Source of the DNA: Acinetobacter pittii
Lineage (GTDB): Bacteria > Pseudomonadota > Gammaproteobacteria > Pseudomonadales > Moraxellaceae
NCBI RefSeq assembly: GCF_034064985.1
Contig: NZ_CP139249.1
Location: forward strand, 3,286,001 to 3,350,000
Direction: 5' to 3'
Length of the DNA: 64,000 nt
Below, one piece after another: positions 53,241 through 62,785 of this stretch (positions are counted from its first letter, which is position 1; every line of letters begins with the position of its first letter). A model generated the notes under the pieces. That model made no database searches and was not told the DNA's origin. It saw nothing but the letters and a program-made list of their open reading frames with translations. The translations under genes were made by a program, and so were the position numbers.

Positions 53241-53261
53241 TGTATCGCTCAACTCATGGTA

Positions 53262-54053
53262 TTAGCGGGATAAACGGAATTCAGCTTTACCGTTTACCGT
53301 ATATGGAGACAATGAAATCTGTTCTTGGTTTAAACTTAATGACACAGCTGTTGCATCATCAAGACGAATCTGGAATGGAGACTCACCATTTAAGCTTAAA
53401 GTTGATGACTGACGACCTGTCGCCAAAACTTTACCTGTTGCATCAACAATATGAACAGAAGTTGGTCGGTTAAAGTTTAACACCAATTGGTCACCCACTG
53501 TTGAGGTGGTACTTCCCTGCATAGGTAAAACTTCAACATTCGATTGATTTACTTTAGGTAAATCTGCATCGTCTTTCTTTGAAGTCCATTTTTGAATACC
53601 CATAACAAGCAATGACACAACAGCAAGAATTACAACAGCAAGCAGAGCACGCTTTAACCATTTCTTATTACGATCGCTATTAGAACCTGGGAGTTTGCCC
53701 ATGATTTTAATTGGCGAGTTATTTAAAGCATGATTTGGTAAAAGGCCCGTATCATTTGCATAAATCTCATCGAAGCGCTGAATAATCGCCGTCGCATCTG
53801 TATTTAAATACTTCGCATATGAACGGTAATAACCCTTAATAAAAGTCGCTTCTGGCAATGACTTATAATCATCTTGCTCTAAAGCGGTCAGAGTCTTAAC
53901 CGGCATATTTAAATCTGAAGAAACTTGCCCTAACTCTTTATTCTGAGCAACTCGAATTTGACGTAAATACTCACCAGGACGTTGAATATTTCCTAAAGCA
54001 GAAGTCGGTAAGCTTGAGCCAGTTGGCTGCTGTGAATTAGGATTTATTTCCAT
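53262..54053 (-). CDS. rodZ: RodZ-like cell-shape protein
   Basis: 263 residues: N-terminal helix-turn-helix domain (about 25-95; LRQIRVAQNKELGQVSSDL, YLNTDATAI), one membrane helix (about 133-150) and a short C-terminal periplasmic DUF4115 domain (residues about 180-263). This is the RodZ layout, an MreB-linked regulator of cell shape. Start overlaps pilW by ten bases. The periplasmic part is shorter than that of E. coli RodZ. Confidence 0.9.
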   Translation of the reverse strand: MEINPNSQQPTGSSLPTSALGNIQRPGEYLRQIRVAQNKELGQVSSDLNMPVKTLTALEQDDYKSLPEATFIKGYYRSYAKYLNTDATAIIQRFDEIYANDTGLLPNHALNNSPIKIMGKLPGSNSDRNKKWLKRALLAVVILAVVSLLVMGIQKWTSKKDDADLPKVNQSNVEVLPMQGSTTSTVGDQLVLNFNRPTSVHIVDATGKVLATGRQSSTLSLNGESPFQIRLDDATAVSLSLNQEQISLSPYTVNGKAEFRLSR

Positions 54054-54844
54054 ACGGCCTCAGTACTATACTGTAATTGCAAATAACGTTGATATTCTGG
54101 ACTTTCCGGGAACAAGGCACGTAATTGGTTTACTAACGCTTGCGTTCCCATTTTATCCGCATTGGCTCGAGCCACTCTTACACCAATCCAAAGTGCTCTT
54201 GCACCCTGATTTTTCTGCCCCACTGTATGAACATATTGCTCATACATTTGTGTAGCAGCCGGAATCTGCTGCTGCAAATAAAAAATTTCCGCTAACTCTA
54301 ACATTGAAATATAAGAGTCGCGGTTAGCAAGGAGTGCTTGTTTGAATGTTTTTTCAGCATTCACAACATCACCCAATTTTAAATAAATACGCCCCAGATT
54401 TTCTAATGCCTGATAGCGTTGGTTATAACCTAATGTTGCTCCAGCAATACGGAATTGCTCAATCGCCTCATTATAACGCTCCATTTGGTATAAATAAGTA
54501 CCATAATTATTATGTGCTTGAGCATTATCCGGTTCAGACGAAATTGCTCGTTTAAAATAATGTTCTGCTTTTTCTAAGTTGGTTTTGCTACCTTCTTGCT
54601 GTAGCAAAATCCCCATCATCATGTTTGCCGTTGCATCGCGGCTATCCACACTTAAAGCTTGATCAAGAGCTCGCTTTGCTGAGTCCAAGTCACCAGAACG
54701 GATATGTTCAGCAGCAAGTTGTGTACGAACTTTTACTGCTTTTTCTGGGTCTTTTTTTTGCGTATGCGTTGTCTGGCAACCACTTGCCAGAAATGCAACT
54801 GCAATCCCCATACATAAGACCGTTTTCAACTTTGGAATACTCAA
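54044..54844 (-). CDS. pilW: Type IV pilus biogenesis lipoprotein PilW/PilF
   Basis: 266-residue TPR lipoprotein needed to assemble the PilQ secretin. Starts at TTG with GAGGG six bases upstream; this start gives a proper signal peptide (K5, K7, hydrophobic core, lipobox LASGC with Cys23), whereas the next ATG would remove its basic end. Six or so TPRs follow (AEHYFKRAISSEPDNAQAHNNYG and others). Sits between rlmN and rodZ, the conserved order. Confidence 0.93.
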   Translation of the reverse strand: MSIPKLKTVLCMGIAVAFLASGCQTTHTQKKDPEKAVKVRTQLAAEHIRSGDLDSAKRALDQALSVDSRDATANMMMGILLQQEGSKTNLEKAEHYFKRAISSEPDNAQAHNNYGTYLYQMERYNEAIEQFRIAGATLGYNQRYQALENLGRIYLKLGDVVNAEKTFKQALLANRDSYISMLELAEIFYLQQQIPAATQMYEQYVHTVGQKNQGARALWIGVRVARANADKMGTQALVNQLRALFPESPEYQRYLQLQYSTEAVWK

Positions 54845-54858
54845 AGCCTGCCCTCAAT

Positions 54859-56094
54859 TTATCCTTGTGTACGCAAAATCTCTTGACGCTGTGTTACTTT
54901 TTTCTGCCACTGTTCAGCACGGCGGGTTCTATCAGCCACCTGACCCACTAGCTGTCCACATGCAGCATCAATATCATCACCACGTGTTTGACGAATCGTA
55001 CACACAAATCCCGCATCAGACAAAGTTTTTTGGAACGAGATAATACGATTTCGGCTTGAGCGACCATATGGCGCATGCGGGAATGGGTTAAATGGGATCA
55101 AGTTAATTTTACTTGGTAAATTTTTTAATAATTTAATCATTTGCTGTGCATGTTCAGGCTGATCATTTACGCCCTCTAACATCACATATTCGATGGTCAC
55201 ATGTTTACGCGTACTTTCATTACCATCTTTGGCAATATAGCGCTGACATGCTGCAATTAACTGAACCAATGGATATTTTTTATTAATTGGCACAAGCTCA
55301 TTACGTAATTCATCATTGGGCGCATGCAAGGAAATCGCCAGAGCAACATCAATGTCTTTTGCAAGCTGATCAATTTTTGGTACAACACCTGATGTCGATA
55401 AAGTCACACGACGTTTTGACATGCCATAAGCAAAGTCATCAAGCATAATCTGCATTGAGCTTAATACAGCATCATAGTTGAGCAATGGCTCACCCATGCC
55501 CATCATCACAACATTGGTCACTGAACGTTCGCGCTCGGCAACAGGCACTTCTTCCATATAAGAATAGTTTGCCATCCAGAGTTGCCCAATAATTTCATCT
55601 GGCGTTAAATCACGTTGGAAACCTTGTTTACCTGTTGAACAAAATGAGCAGTCTAATGCGCAGCCCACTTGAGAGGAAATACAAAGCGTTTTACGTAACC
55701 CAGTTTTATCTTCGGCAGGAATTAATACAGTTTCAACTAAAGAACCTGCACCCTCACCTACGCGAAACACCCACTTACGTGTACCATCTTTTGAATAATG
55801 ACGGTGAACCACTTCAGGGGCTTTAATTTCACAAATCTGTTCAAGCTTCGCACGTAGTTTGCCTGAAATATTGGTCATTTCAGCAAAGTCAGTAACAAAG
55901 TATTGATGTATCCATTTCATGACCTGTCCGGCACGAAACTTCTTCTCACCGATATCTTCAAAGAATTTTTCTAACTCAGGACGAGACATGCCGAGTAAAT
56001 TCACTTTATTCTCGGCAGCAGGGATTACCGGCGTGGACGAAGATTGCTGCTGTCCATCAAGATTTTCAGATGAAACGACCACTGCAGAACTCAT
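54859..56094 (-). CDS. rlmN: 23S rRNA/tRNA m2A methyltransferase RlmN
   Basis: Radical SAM enzyme methylating A2503 of 23S rRNA and A37 of some tRNAs. 411 residues with the cluster motif CALDCSFC (CX3CX2C) near residue 140 and conserved late cysteine in [13 protein letters not shown]. The N-terminal 30 residues (poly-Ser/Gln) are unusually long. First gene of the pilW-rodZ-ispG-hisS-yfgM-bamB run, which is probably one transcript. Confidence 0.96.
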   Translation of the reverse strand: MSSAVVVSSENLDGQQQSSSTPVIPAAENKVNLLGMSRPELEKFFEDIGEKKFRAGQVMKWIHQYFVTDFAEMTNISGKLRAKLEQICEIKAPEVVHRHYSKDGTRKWVFRVGEGAGSLVETVLIPAEDKTGLRKTLCISSQVGCALDCSFCSTGKQGFQRDLTPDEIIGQLWMANYSYMEEVPVAERERSVTNVVMMGMGEPLLNYDAVLSSMQIMLDDFAYGMSKRRVTLSTSGVVPKIDQLAKDIDVALAISLHAPNDELRNELVPINKKYPLVQLIAACQRYIAKDGNESTRKHVTIEYVMLEGVNDQPEHAQQMIKLLKNLPSKINLIPFNPFPHAPYGRSSRNRIISFQKTLSDAGFVCTIRQTRGDDIDAACGQLVGQVADRTRRAEQWQKKVTQRQEILRTQG

Positions 56095-56165
56095 GTGTAT
56101 TTACCTAAACCATGTCAAAAAACTGAAGATATTGTTCAAGAATCAAACAATATTCTCTTAAGAGA

Positions 56166-56206
56166 ATAAAAAAACCAGATAAGTAGTATACCACTTATCT
56201 GGTTTG
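56166..56206 (-). terminator. Terminator after ndk
   Basis: AAACCAGATAAGTG and ACTTATCTGGTTT pair with a short loop on the minus strand, followed by a T-run. Confidence 0.88.
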
Positions 56207-56217
56207 AATGCTTTCGA

Positions 56218-56649
56218 TTAACGAGTGCGTGGGCAGATCTCGTTGTCAGCAAAGAAGTAAGCAATTTCACGCTCTGCAGAAGCAACTGAGTCAGAACCGT
56301 GAGCAGCGTTTTCGTCGATGCTTACAGCAAAGTCAGCACGAATCGTACCAGGAGCAGCTTCTTTAGGGTTTGTAGCGCCTAAGATTTCACGGTGTGCAAG
56401 AACTGCATTTTCGCCTTCAAGAACAGATACTACAACTGGACCAGAAGTCATGAATGCAACTAAGTCACCAAAGAAACCACGTTCTTTATGCTCAGCATAG
56501 AAACCTTCAGCATCAGCTTGAGAAAGGTGTTTCATTTTAGTCGCAACAATTTTTAAACCCGCTTTTTCAAAACGAGCAAAAATATCACCGATGTGGTTTT
56601 TAGACACTGCATCAGGTTTTACGATAGACAAAGTACGTTCAATAGCCAT
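56218..56649 (-). CDS. ndk: Nucleoside diphosphate kinase
   Basis: 143-residue enzyme that equalises nucleoside triphosphate pools through a phosphohistidine. [12 protein letters not shown] at the start and the active-site histidine in NAAHGSDS (about residue 117). Strong GGAG upstream. Monocistronic. Confidence 0.97.
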   Translation of the reverse strand: MAIERTLSIVKPDAVSKNHIGDIFARFEKAGLKIVATKMKHLSQADAEGFYAEHKERGFFGDLVAFMTSGPVVVSVLEGENAVLAHREILGATNPKEAAPGTIRADFAVSIDENAAHGSDSVASAEREIAYFFADNEICPRTR

Positions 56650-56695
56650 GAGTGGCTCCTTTATTTTAAGATTTAAACTTTAAAAAATTTGCCGC

Positions 56696-56701
56696 ATTAT
56701 A
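56696..56701 (-). promoter_or_regulatory. Consensus -10 of the ndk promoter
   Basis: TATAAT on the minus strand, with a poor -35 (CTGATT, 17-base spacer) upstream, about 45 bases before the ndk start. Confidence 0.5.
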
Positions 56702-56762
56702 CCGATGTCATAGGCAATAATCAGCTTTGAATGTGTAAAAGTTGCGATTTTTTCTACTGTTT

Positions 56763-56963
56763 TTAGCGAACTTCGTCTATCCAGGCCATCTGAATGCCTT
56801 CTAGCAATCCTTCCGTCGATTTATTTGGGTCATCACTGAAGTCTGGTAATGCGCACACCCATGCATGTAAATCGGTAAAACGAATCCATTGCGGATCAAC
56901 TTCTGGATGTGCTTCTGACAATTCAATGGCAATATCAATCGTATCTGTCCAACGTAAGCCCAT
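56763..56963 (-). CDS. iscX: Fe-S cluster assembly protein IscX
   Basis: 66-residue acidic protein matching IscX/YfhJ: starts MGLRWTDTIDIAIELSE and contains DLHAWVCALPDFSDDPNKS and EGIQMAWIDE. In E. coli it binds IscS and modulates cluster synthesis. Here it stands alone, without the rest of an isc operon in view. Confidence 0.94.
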   Translation of the reverse strand: MGLRWTDTIDIAIELSEAHPEVDPQWIRFTDLHAWVCALPDFSDDPNKSTEGLLEGIQMAWIDEVR

Positions 56964-57062
56964 AGCGGCTCCTATCTGTTTAATCTGCTAAATCACGAAC
57001 TGTGTACTTTAGCAAATCCACAAACCTAATCGATAGCTTAAGCTGATAAAAATTACCGATGC

Positions 57063-57614
57063 TTATAAAGCGATGTTCAATAATGGCGCTACAAAAATAA
57101 TCATCGCAGCGACTGCTGCACCAATTAGGGCACCTACGATTACATCACTTGGATAATGAAGGCCCAGTACCATCCGAGACAAAGCGACAAGCACCATAAA
57201 TGGGAACATTGCTGCAAGTAGAACTGGCTGGATATAACCCAACACAATCGTCACCATGACCGCATGAAGCGTATGACCCGATGGGAAGCTAAAGTGATCA
57301 AGTGGTCTTTCACCGAGCACAATCACCTGATGCACCTGATAAGGACGCGGTCGCGTTGTTTTATGTTTTAAAAATTTATAGATTGCTGTTCCGACCGAAC
57401 CACCTAATAACAAGTAGATGATTTGAAGACTATAGGTGATGCCTTGCATGCCCCACACGATTGCCAGCATTAGATACCAAAACGGACCATCACCAACACG
57501 ACTGATAATTTTGAAAAAAAGGGCAACACGCTGTGAGTGAGAGAAATTGTTCAGATATAAACAGCCTCTCAAATCTAAATCGAGTATTTTTATTTTTGCA
57601 TTCTTAAATTTCAT
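57063..57614 (-). CDS. PAP2-family membrane phosphatase
   Basis: 183-residue membrane phosphatase with all three PAP2 motifs: KHKTTRPRP (KX6RP), PSGHT and SRMVLGLHYPSD (SRX5HX3D), plus several membrane helices. AGGAG is seven bases before the ATG at 57614, preferred to an ATG two codons upstream. Likely acts on a lipid phosphate or undecaprenyl diphosphate. Eighteen or so bases downstream of a GT4 glycosyltransferase gene. Confidence 0.9.
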   Translation of the reverse strand: MKFKNAKIKILDLDLRGCLYLNNFSHSQRVALFFKIISRVGDGPFWYLMLAIVWGMQGITYSLQIIYLLLGGSVGTAIYKFLKHKTTRPRPYQVHQVIVLGERPLDHFSFPSGHTLHAVMVTIVLGYIQPVLLAAMFPFMVLVALSRMVLGLHYPSDVIVGALIGAAVAAMIIFVAPLLNIAL

Positions 57615-57638
57615 GGTCATTCTCCTATCTTAGGATAC

Positions 57639-58943
57639 TTAGGTGAAGTCCAACGAGGGCTCCTTCACTACCTGATAAAATGCCTGCTCCAATTGCTGAA
57701 CCGGAAGTTGCCAACCGCTTTGCTGTACTTTATGACAGGCTTGTACGCCCATTTCTCTAAGTTGTTGTACTGAAGGAAGCTGATAAATTTGTTGTATAAA
57801 GTGGTTTATTTGTCCAAGTGGGCTTAACCAGCCATTCACACCATGGGCTAAATATTGATGTGCACATGCATAATCATACGCGATAACTGGTAAACCGCTT
57901 GCCATCGCCTCTAAAACTACGTTACCAAACGTTTCAACTTGGCTGGCAAAAACGAATACATCTGCACTCGCATAGGCGGCTGCCAAATCTTGACCTCTCA
58001 GACTTCCGGTAAAGATAACACCCTTCGCTTCAGGTAGTGACTTTAAACGAGCAAAATCTGGGCCATCTCCTACAATTACTAATTTAGTTTTATGTGGCTG
58101 AATGGTTTGCAGGTTCGCATAACTTTCAATGAGAACTTGTACTTCTTTTTCGGGAGACAAACGCCCCACATAAAGCATAACGCGAGTATTCTCATCAGCA
58201 TCCCATTGTTTTCGCAAATTTTCAGAGCGATGCTTAGGTGAAAATCTTATTGTATCTACGCCGCGCCCAACCACAACCAGTGGACAAGTAATACCAAAAC
58301 CGCGTAATGCTTCTTGAGTATCTTTACTCGGCACACACGTTACTTGCGTATTATTATGAAACCAGCACAGATATTTTTGAATTGGCTTGACTAAAAAAGC
58401 CAAATCGAAGAATCGACTAAAATCTTGGAATGGTGAATGAAAACCACTCGAAATCGGAATAGCCTTTGCCTTAGCGGCTTGCATAGCAGTTAAGCCTAAC
58501 GGTCCTTCAGTCACAATATGAACGACATCAGGTACAAACTTTTCAAAAGCTTTCGATACTTTTAAATATTGTGGCCAACCAAACTGTAAAGTCGGATATT
58601 TTGGAATCGCCTGCGACATCACCAGACATTCTTGCTCTGGCGTAAAGTCATGGCATTTTGCTTTTTGTTCTGGACGAATCAGTAAAATCTTATGCCCCTG
58701 TTTCTGTAAACCTTGGCATAATTGCAATAATGAAAGTGCCACACCATTGATTTCAGGTGGCCAAGTTTCGGTAACAATTGCAATTTTTAAACGTGGACGC
58801 ACTAAATCATGCAGTGAATGCGTATTAGATAGTTGCTTTTGTTTAAAAAAGAATTGGAAGCTTTCAGGAAGTTGCTGTTGTTTTAATAGTGCTGTCGCGT
58901 ATGAGCTTTGCATAGCGCCATCCATCAATGTATTTATTTTCAT
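57639..58943 (-). CDS. GT4-family glycosyltransferase
   Basis: 434-residue GT-B enzyme with an N-terminal EINGVALSLLQLCQGLQKQGH segment, GRLSPEKEVQVL near the linker and the EX7E donor motif in ETFGNVVLEAMASGLPVIA. It resembles MgtA-type alpha-mannosyl/glycosyl transferases that act on lipids. It shares a unit with the PAP2 phosphatase, suggesting a glycolipid or lipid-phosphate step. Exact product unknown. Confidence 0.88.
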   Translation of the reverse strand: MKINTLMDGAMQSSYATALLKQQQLPESFQFFFKQKQLSNTHSLHDLVRPRLKIAIVTETWPPEINGVALSLLQLCQGLQKQGHKILLIRPEQKAKCHDFTPEQECLVMSQAIPKYPTLQFGWPQYLKVSKAFEKFVPDVVHIVTEGPLGLTAMQAAKAKAIPISSGFHSPFQDFSRFFDLAFLVKPIQKYLCWFHNNTQVTCVPSKDTQEALRGFGITCPLVVVGRGVDTIRFSPKHRSENLRKQWDADENTRVMLYVGRLSPEKEVQVLIESYANLQTIQPHKTKLVIVGDGPDFARLKSLPEAKGVIFTGSLRGQDLAAAYASADVFVFASQVETFGNVVLEAMASGLPVIAYDYACAHQYLAHGVNGWLSPLGQINHFIQQIYQLPSVQQLREMGVQACHKVQQSGWQLPVQQLEQAFYQVVKEPSLDFT

Positions 58944-59012
58944 GCTTAAAGATTAAGCAGTTTTTTTGACAATTTGATGATAAATGCATGACAGTTTACT
59001 GACATGAAAAAT

Positions 59013-59047
59013 AAAAAAAGCACACTGATAACAGCATGCTTTTTTCT
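59013..59047 (-). terminator. Terminator after prc
   Basis: AAGCATGC and GTGTGCTT pair on the minus strand around a nine-base loop, followed by a T-run. Confidence 0.75.
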
Positions 59048-59063
59048 TAAATCCTAGTAACTC

Positions 59064-61247
59064 TTAGCGATTTTGCAATTTTGCATAATCCATGAGTACA
59101 TTAGCAGCTTCAGTCACAAAAGTTTCTTCTTCTGGTAATGCAGGACGTTGTGATGCTTTCATTTTGGCGCGAGATTCAGCTAAAGCATCCAATGAAGCTT
59201 GATAGCTTTCCCAGTTTGCAAAAGGCTTTTGACCCGTTGCAGCACGGCGTTCATTCTCTGCATCTAAAGTTTGTTTCTCTAAACCAAGTAATTCAGCACG
59301 GCGCTTATCAATATCAAGTACCACTTGTTTCTGATCACTCGTTACCTTAGCAATCGCAGTACGCTTATTTAGATATTTAAACTGAGCGTCATTGCCAACA
59401 CGTTGTTCAGAGAATTGAGACAACTTTGTCACATAAGGTTGAACAGAACCTTCTCGCTTAAATGGTGCAGTAGGAATTGTGTCCCACTTCAACGCATTCT
59501 TCGATTTACGCTCACCAAACTCTTCGTTATAGATATCGACGAGTTTAATATCTGGCACTACACCTTTATTTTGTGTACTACCACCCGTAATACGATAGAA
59601 CTTACGCTGAGTTAAAGTCGCTTGACCATATGCAAGAGTATCAAGTTGTACCTGAGCTGTACCCTTACCAGTCGTTGTACTACCAATAATAATACCGCGC
59701 TCATAATCTTGAATTGCAGCAGAGTAAATCTCACTTGCTGAAGCCGACGCCAAGTTCACCAATACCGCGAGTGGACCTGTATAAATTTGCTGACCGCCAT
59801 CGTTATCTTCAAACACGCTTACGTTGCCATTGCCATCACGAATTTGTACAACCGGACCAGACTTAATCACCTGCCCCAACATACGTGCAACTTCTTCTAA
59901 TGAGCCACCTGGGTCATTACGTAAGTCAATAATAATACCTTCTACTTTCTTCGCTTTTAGTGCTTCGAAAGCATTTGCAGTATCTTCAGAAACTGAACGG
60001 TATTGTTGACCCGCACGACGTGAACGATAGTCAAAATAGAATGAAGGAATTTCAATTACACCCAACACATGCTTTTTACCATCACGTGTCACTTCAACTG
60101 TGCGTGAACGAACACCAGCATCTTCTTCTTGAATCACATCACGTACTAGGGTCACATTACGTGCCTGACTCATTGATGCACCAGCACCAAGAAGTTTTAA
60201 TGTGACTTTTGTTCCGCGTTTACCACGAATAAGCCCAACAATTTCAGAACTTGTCCAACCAATTACATCAACCATTTTCTCGCCTTCTTGGGCGACACCA
60301 ATGATTCGATCTCCTGATTTCACTTGGCCAGACTTACTTGCAGGACCACCTTCTACAATGGTTTCAATCTTGGTGTAATCTTCGTTGCCACGTTCTGGAC
60401 GAATCGACACACCAATACCTTCGAGTTGCAAAGTGGTTTGGCGATTAAGTTCGATCGCATCAATTGGCGGGTAATAGTTACTATGTGGATCATAAGTCGC
60501 CAACATTGCATTTAATGTTTTGTCCAAAACGTCATCGCTTTTCACACGACTAATTCTTTCAAGCTGACGCGTATAACGTTTAGTTAACGTTTGAGCTGGC
60601 GTTAAATCCTCTGGGCCAGTTAAGTCTTGACCATCAGCAAGTGAAGGATTCTCTTTAAGCGCTTTTTGTTTCGCCTGCTCTTCTTCACGGCTAATGGTTA
60701 AGTTGATTAACTGTGAAACCAACATTTTGCGCCAATGATTTTGTTGCTCAGCAGTCGTTTTAAAATACGGTGCTTTTTCACGATCAACTTCAATATAGCT
60801 ATTAGGCTGCTTTAAATTTTGCTGTTGTTTTAACTCAGCTAACATGAACTCATAAAACTGTTTTAAACGTTCACGATATTGCTGATGAATTGCAAACGGT
60901 CCAGTCAAATTCCCCGCTTTTAATGAAGCACCAAAATTTGAACCATAGAGTTTTTTATAATTTTGAACTTCAGCGTCTAAAAATAGTGAGTGATCTGGAT
61001 CAAGACTATCTAAATACATATCAAGAATACGATTTGATGTCGTCGCATCCAGACGCATATTTAAATAATGTTGGCGATCAACTAAAGTTGCCAGCTGGCG
61101 AGCTACCAAAGCTTGTTCTTGCGTTGGCTGGATTGATTGAGAAACCACAGCAGTATTGGTTGCTGCTCTCGCTTCATTCATCGTATGAGAGAAGAATAAA
61201 CCGCCAGTCGCGATCGCTACTGCACAAGCTATAGTTTGAAGTTTCAT
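59064..61247 (-). CDS. prc: Tail-specific (C-terminal processing) periplasmic protease
   Basis: 727-residue S41 protease. Signal peptide ends near residue 28; a PDZ domain (about 250-330, with IETIVEGGPASKSG) precedes the protease core with NDPGGSLEEVARM and the Ser in LASASASEIYSAA and Lys in GTTTGKGTAQ. DUF3340 C-terminal tail. It degrades misfolded and tagged periplasmic proteins and, in E. coli, MepS. Confidence 0.95.
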   Translation of the reverse strand: MKLQTIACAVAIATGGLFFSHTMNEARAATNTAVVSQSIQPTQEQALVARQLATLVDRQHYLNMRLDATTSNRILDMYLDSLDPDHSLFLDAEVQNYKKLYGSNFGASLKAGNLTGPFAIHQQYRERLKQFYEFMLAELKQQQNLKQPNSYIEVDREKAPYFKTTAEQQNHWRKMLVSQLINLTISREEEQAKQKALKENPSLADGQDLTGPEDLTPAQTLTKRYTRQLERISRVKSDDVLDKTLNAMLATYDPHSNYYPPIDAIELNRQTTLQLEGIGVSIRPERGNEDYTKIETIVEGGPASKSGQVKSGDRIIGVAQEGEKMVDVIGWTSSEIVGLIRGKRGTKVTLKLLGAGASMSQARNVTLVRDVIQEEDAGVRSRTVEVTRDGKKHVLGVIEIPSFYFDYRSRRAGQQYRSVSEDTANAFEALKAKKVEGIIIDLRNDPGGSLEEVARMLGQVIKSGPVVQIRDGNGNVSVFEDNDGGQQIYTGPLAVLVNLASASASEIYSAAIQDYERGIIIGSTTTGKGTAQVQLDTLAYGQATLTQRKFYRITGGSTQNKGVVPDIKLVDIYNEEFGERKSKNALKWDTIPTAPFKREGSVQPYVTKLSQFSEQRVGNDAQFKYLNKRTAIAKVTSDQKQVVLDIDKRRAELLGLEKQTLDAENERRAATGQKPFANWESYQASLDALAESRAKMKASQRPALPEEETFVTEAANVLMDYAKLQNR

Positions 61248-61440
61248 AAATTTTTAATACTTCCTTGGGTGTTCCTATCTTACACGCTCTGTTTTCGATA
61301 TGAACTAAGCAGATTCAAAATCTTAACCAACTAAATTGTTTATACCGTGTAGTTTTATCATATTCTGTACTGACAAAATGTAGCAAAACATTGCAAAATT
61401 CGCTTATTGTTTTTTCAATCAAAATTCAAATGGAACCAAT

Positions 61441-62460
61441 ATGATTGGCGCATTGATGCTGGACATTGCCGGCACAGAACTTACTCAAGAAGATATTGAA
61501 CTATTACGCGCTCCGCAAGTCGGTGGCATGATTTTATTTGCACGAAATATTGAATCTCCACAACAAGTGCGTGCTTTAACCGACCATATGCGTCAAATTC
61601 GTCCAGATATTTTGATTGCTGTCGATCAAGAAGGTGGTCGAGTTCAGCGCCTAAGATCAGGTTTTACCCTATTACCAGCCATGGGTCGTTTTGGGGAGTT
61701 ATATTTAACTCAACCTCAAAAAGCACTTGAGCTGGCTGAGCAATGCGGTTGGCTCATGGCAACCGAAGTGCTTGCTGTCGGCATCGATTTTAGTTTTGCA
61801 CCAGTTTTAGATCTTAATGCAATTAGTGATGTGATTGGCGACCGTGGCTTCTCTAAAAATATTGATGATATTGCCCCACTTGCTGGCGCATTTATGCAAG
61901 GTATGAAAAAAGCCGGCATGGCAAATACAGGCAAGCACTTCCCGGGTCACGGTTCAGTAAAAGCTGACTCGCATGTTGCGGCCGCAATCGACAGTCGTAG
62001 CTATGACGAAATTTACAACCATGATATGCAGAGCTTCATTAAGCTTATGCCTCAGCTAGATGCGCTCATGCCTGCACATGTGATTTATGATCAAGTTGAT
62101 CCAAATCCAGCAGGTTTTTCACCTTTCTGGATTCAAGAAGTTCTCCGTAATCGCCTAAAGTTTAATGGCGTGCTTTTCTCTGATGACTTAAGCATGCAAG
62201 CTGCATGTGTAGCAGGTGGCGCAGATGCACGTATTCAAGCAGCTCTATCAGCTGGTTGCGACATGGGGCTTGTATGTAATGACCGTAGTGCAGCATGTAC
62301 AGCACTTGAAGGTATTACGAACTTAGAACTACCAAATCAAGAACGCCTTGAACGTATGCGTGGTCAAATTCCACAAATTCAGATTGGTGAAACCTTATCG
62401 CTTGGCGACGAGTGGCAAGCTGTCAAAACAGCCATTGAAGAGTTTAAAAATTCGATTTAA
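61441..62460 (+). CDS. nagZ: Beta-N-acetylhexosaminidase NagZ
   Basis: GH3 enzyme of cytosolic peptidoglycan recycling, producing anhydromuropeptides that control AmpC in relatives. 339 residues; AVDQEGGRVQRL, the catalytic loop KHFPGHGSVKADSH and the nucleophile segment FSDDLSMQAA are intact. Divergent from prc across 193 bases. Confidence 0.97.
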   Translation: MIGALMLDIAGTELTQEDIELLRAPQVGGMILFARNIESPQQVRALTDHMRQIRPDILIAVDQEGGRVQRLRSGFTLLPAMGRFGELYLTQPQKALELAEQCGWLMATEVLAVGIDFSFAPVLDLNAISDVIGDRGFSKNIDDIAPLAGAFMQGMKKAGMANTGKHFPGHGSVKADSHVAAAIDSRSYDEIYNHDMQSFIKLMPQLDALMPAHVIYDQVDPNPAGFSPFWIQEVLRNRLKFNGVLFSDDLSMQAACVAGGADARIQAALSAGCDMGLVCNDRSAACTALEGITNLELPNQERLERMRGQIPQIQIGETLSLGDEWQAVKTAIEEFKNSI

Positions 62461-62517
62461 GTTAGTAAAAATTTTAATTGGCTACAAAAACCTATTCACT
62501 ATCTGATACGCGGTTAA

Positions 62518-62606
62518 GTCATACGCAACCTGCTCATCTGCTGAAGGATATTGATTACTTCAATATATTTGATAGATGCAGAAAGTGAACAGGTTTTGCG
62601 TATGAC
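62518..62606. repeat. 89-base inverted-repeat element
   Basis: GTCATACGC and GCGTATGAC pair exactly, then AACCTG with CAGGTT (a TT bulge between), then TCTGC with GCAGA. A nested dyad ATATTGA/TCAATAT lies in the loop. No target-site duplication or coding content is visible. It may be a MITE-like remnant or a structured RNA. Confidence 0.65.
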
Positions 62607-62616
62607 AATGGTTTTG

Positions 62617-62642
62617 GTTACTTTTCCCGAAAGAAAAGTAAC
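62617..62642. repeat. Perfect 10-bp hairpin
   Basis: GTTACTTTTC (62617-62626) and GAAAAGTAAC (62633-62642) around CCGAAA. Such GTTACTTTT-type dyads recall dispersed intergenic repeats of gammaproteobacteria. Confidence 0.6.
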
Positions 62643-62785
62643 TCCAACTGAAAGTTCATCCCAGAATGCCAACCTAATTGACAGGACTCCGTCATGCAGG
62701 TTCATTCACCATCAATGCATTAGAACCTCTTCATTGTTATTAATAATGAAGAACACACAAAAACAATAAACCGAGTTCAGGACGA

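Larger units (their letters stand above)
62461..62785. other. 325-base gap with inverted repeats
   Basis: Holds two strong dyads listed separately (62518-62606 and 62617-62642), a weaker one (CTTCATT and AATGAAG around 62728-62752) and no ORF with good coding character. Confidence 0.6.

Noticed and set aside
62461..62785. tRNA or insertion sequence in the nagZ gap
   Set aside because: No cloverleaf or anticodon arm, no transposase remnant and no target duplication was seen; only inverted repeats.
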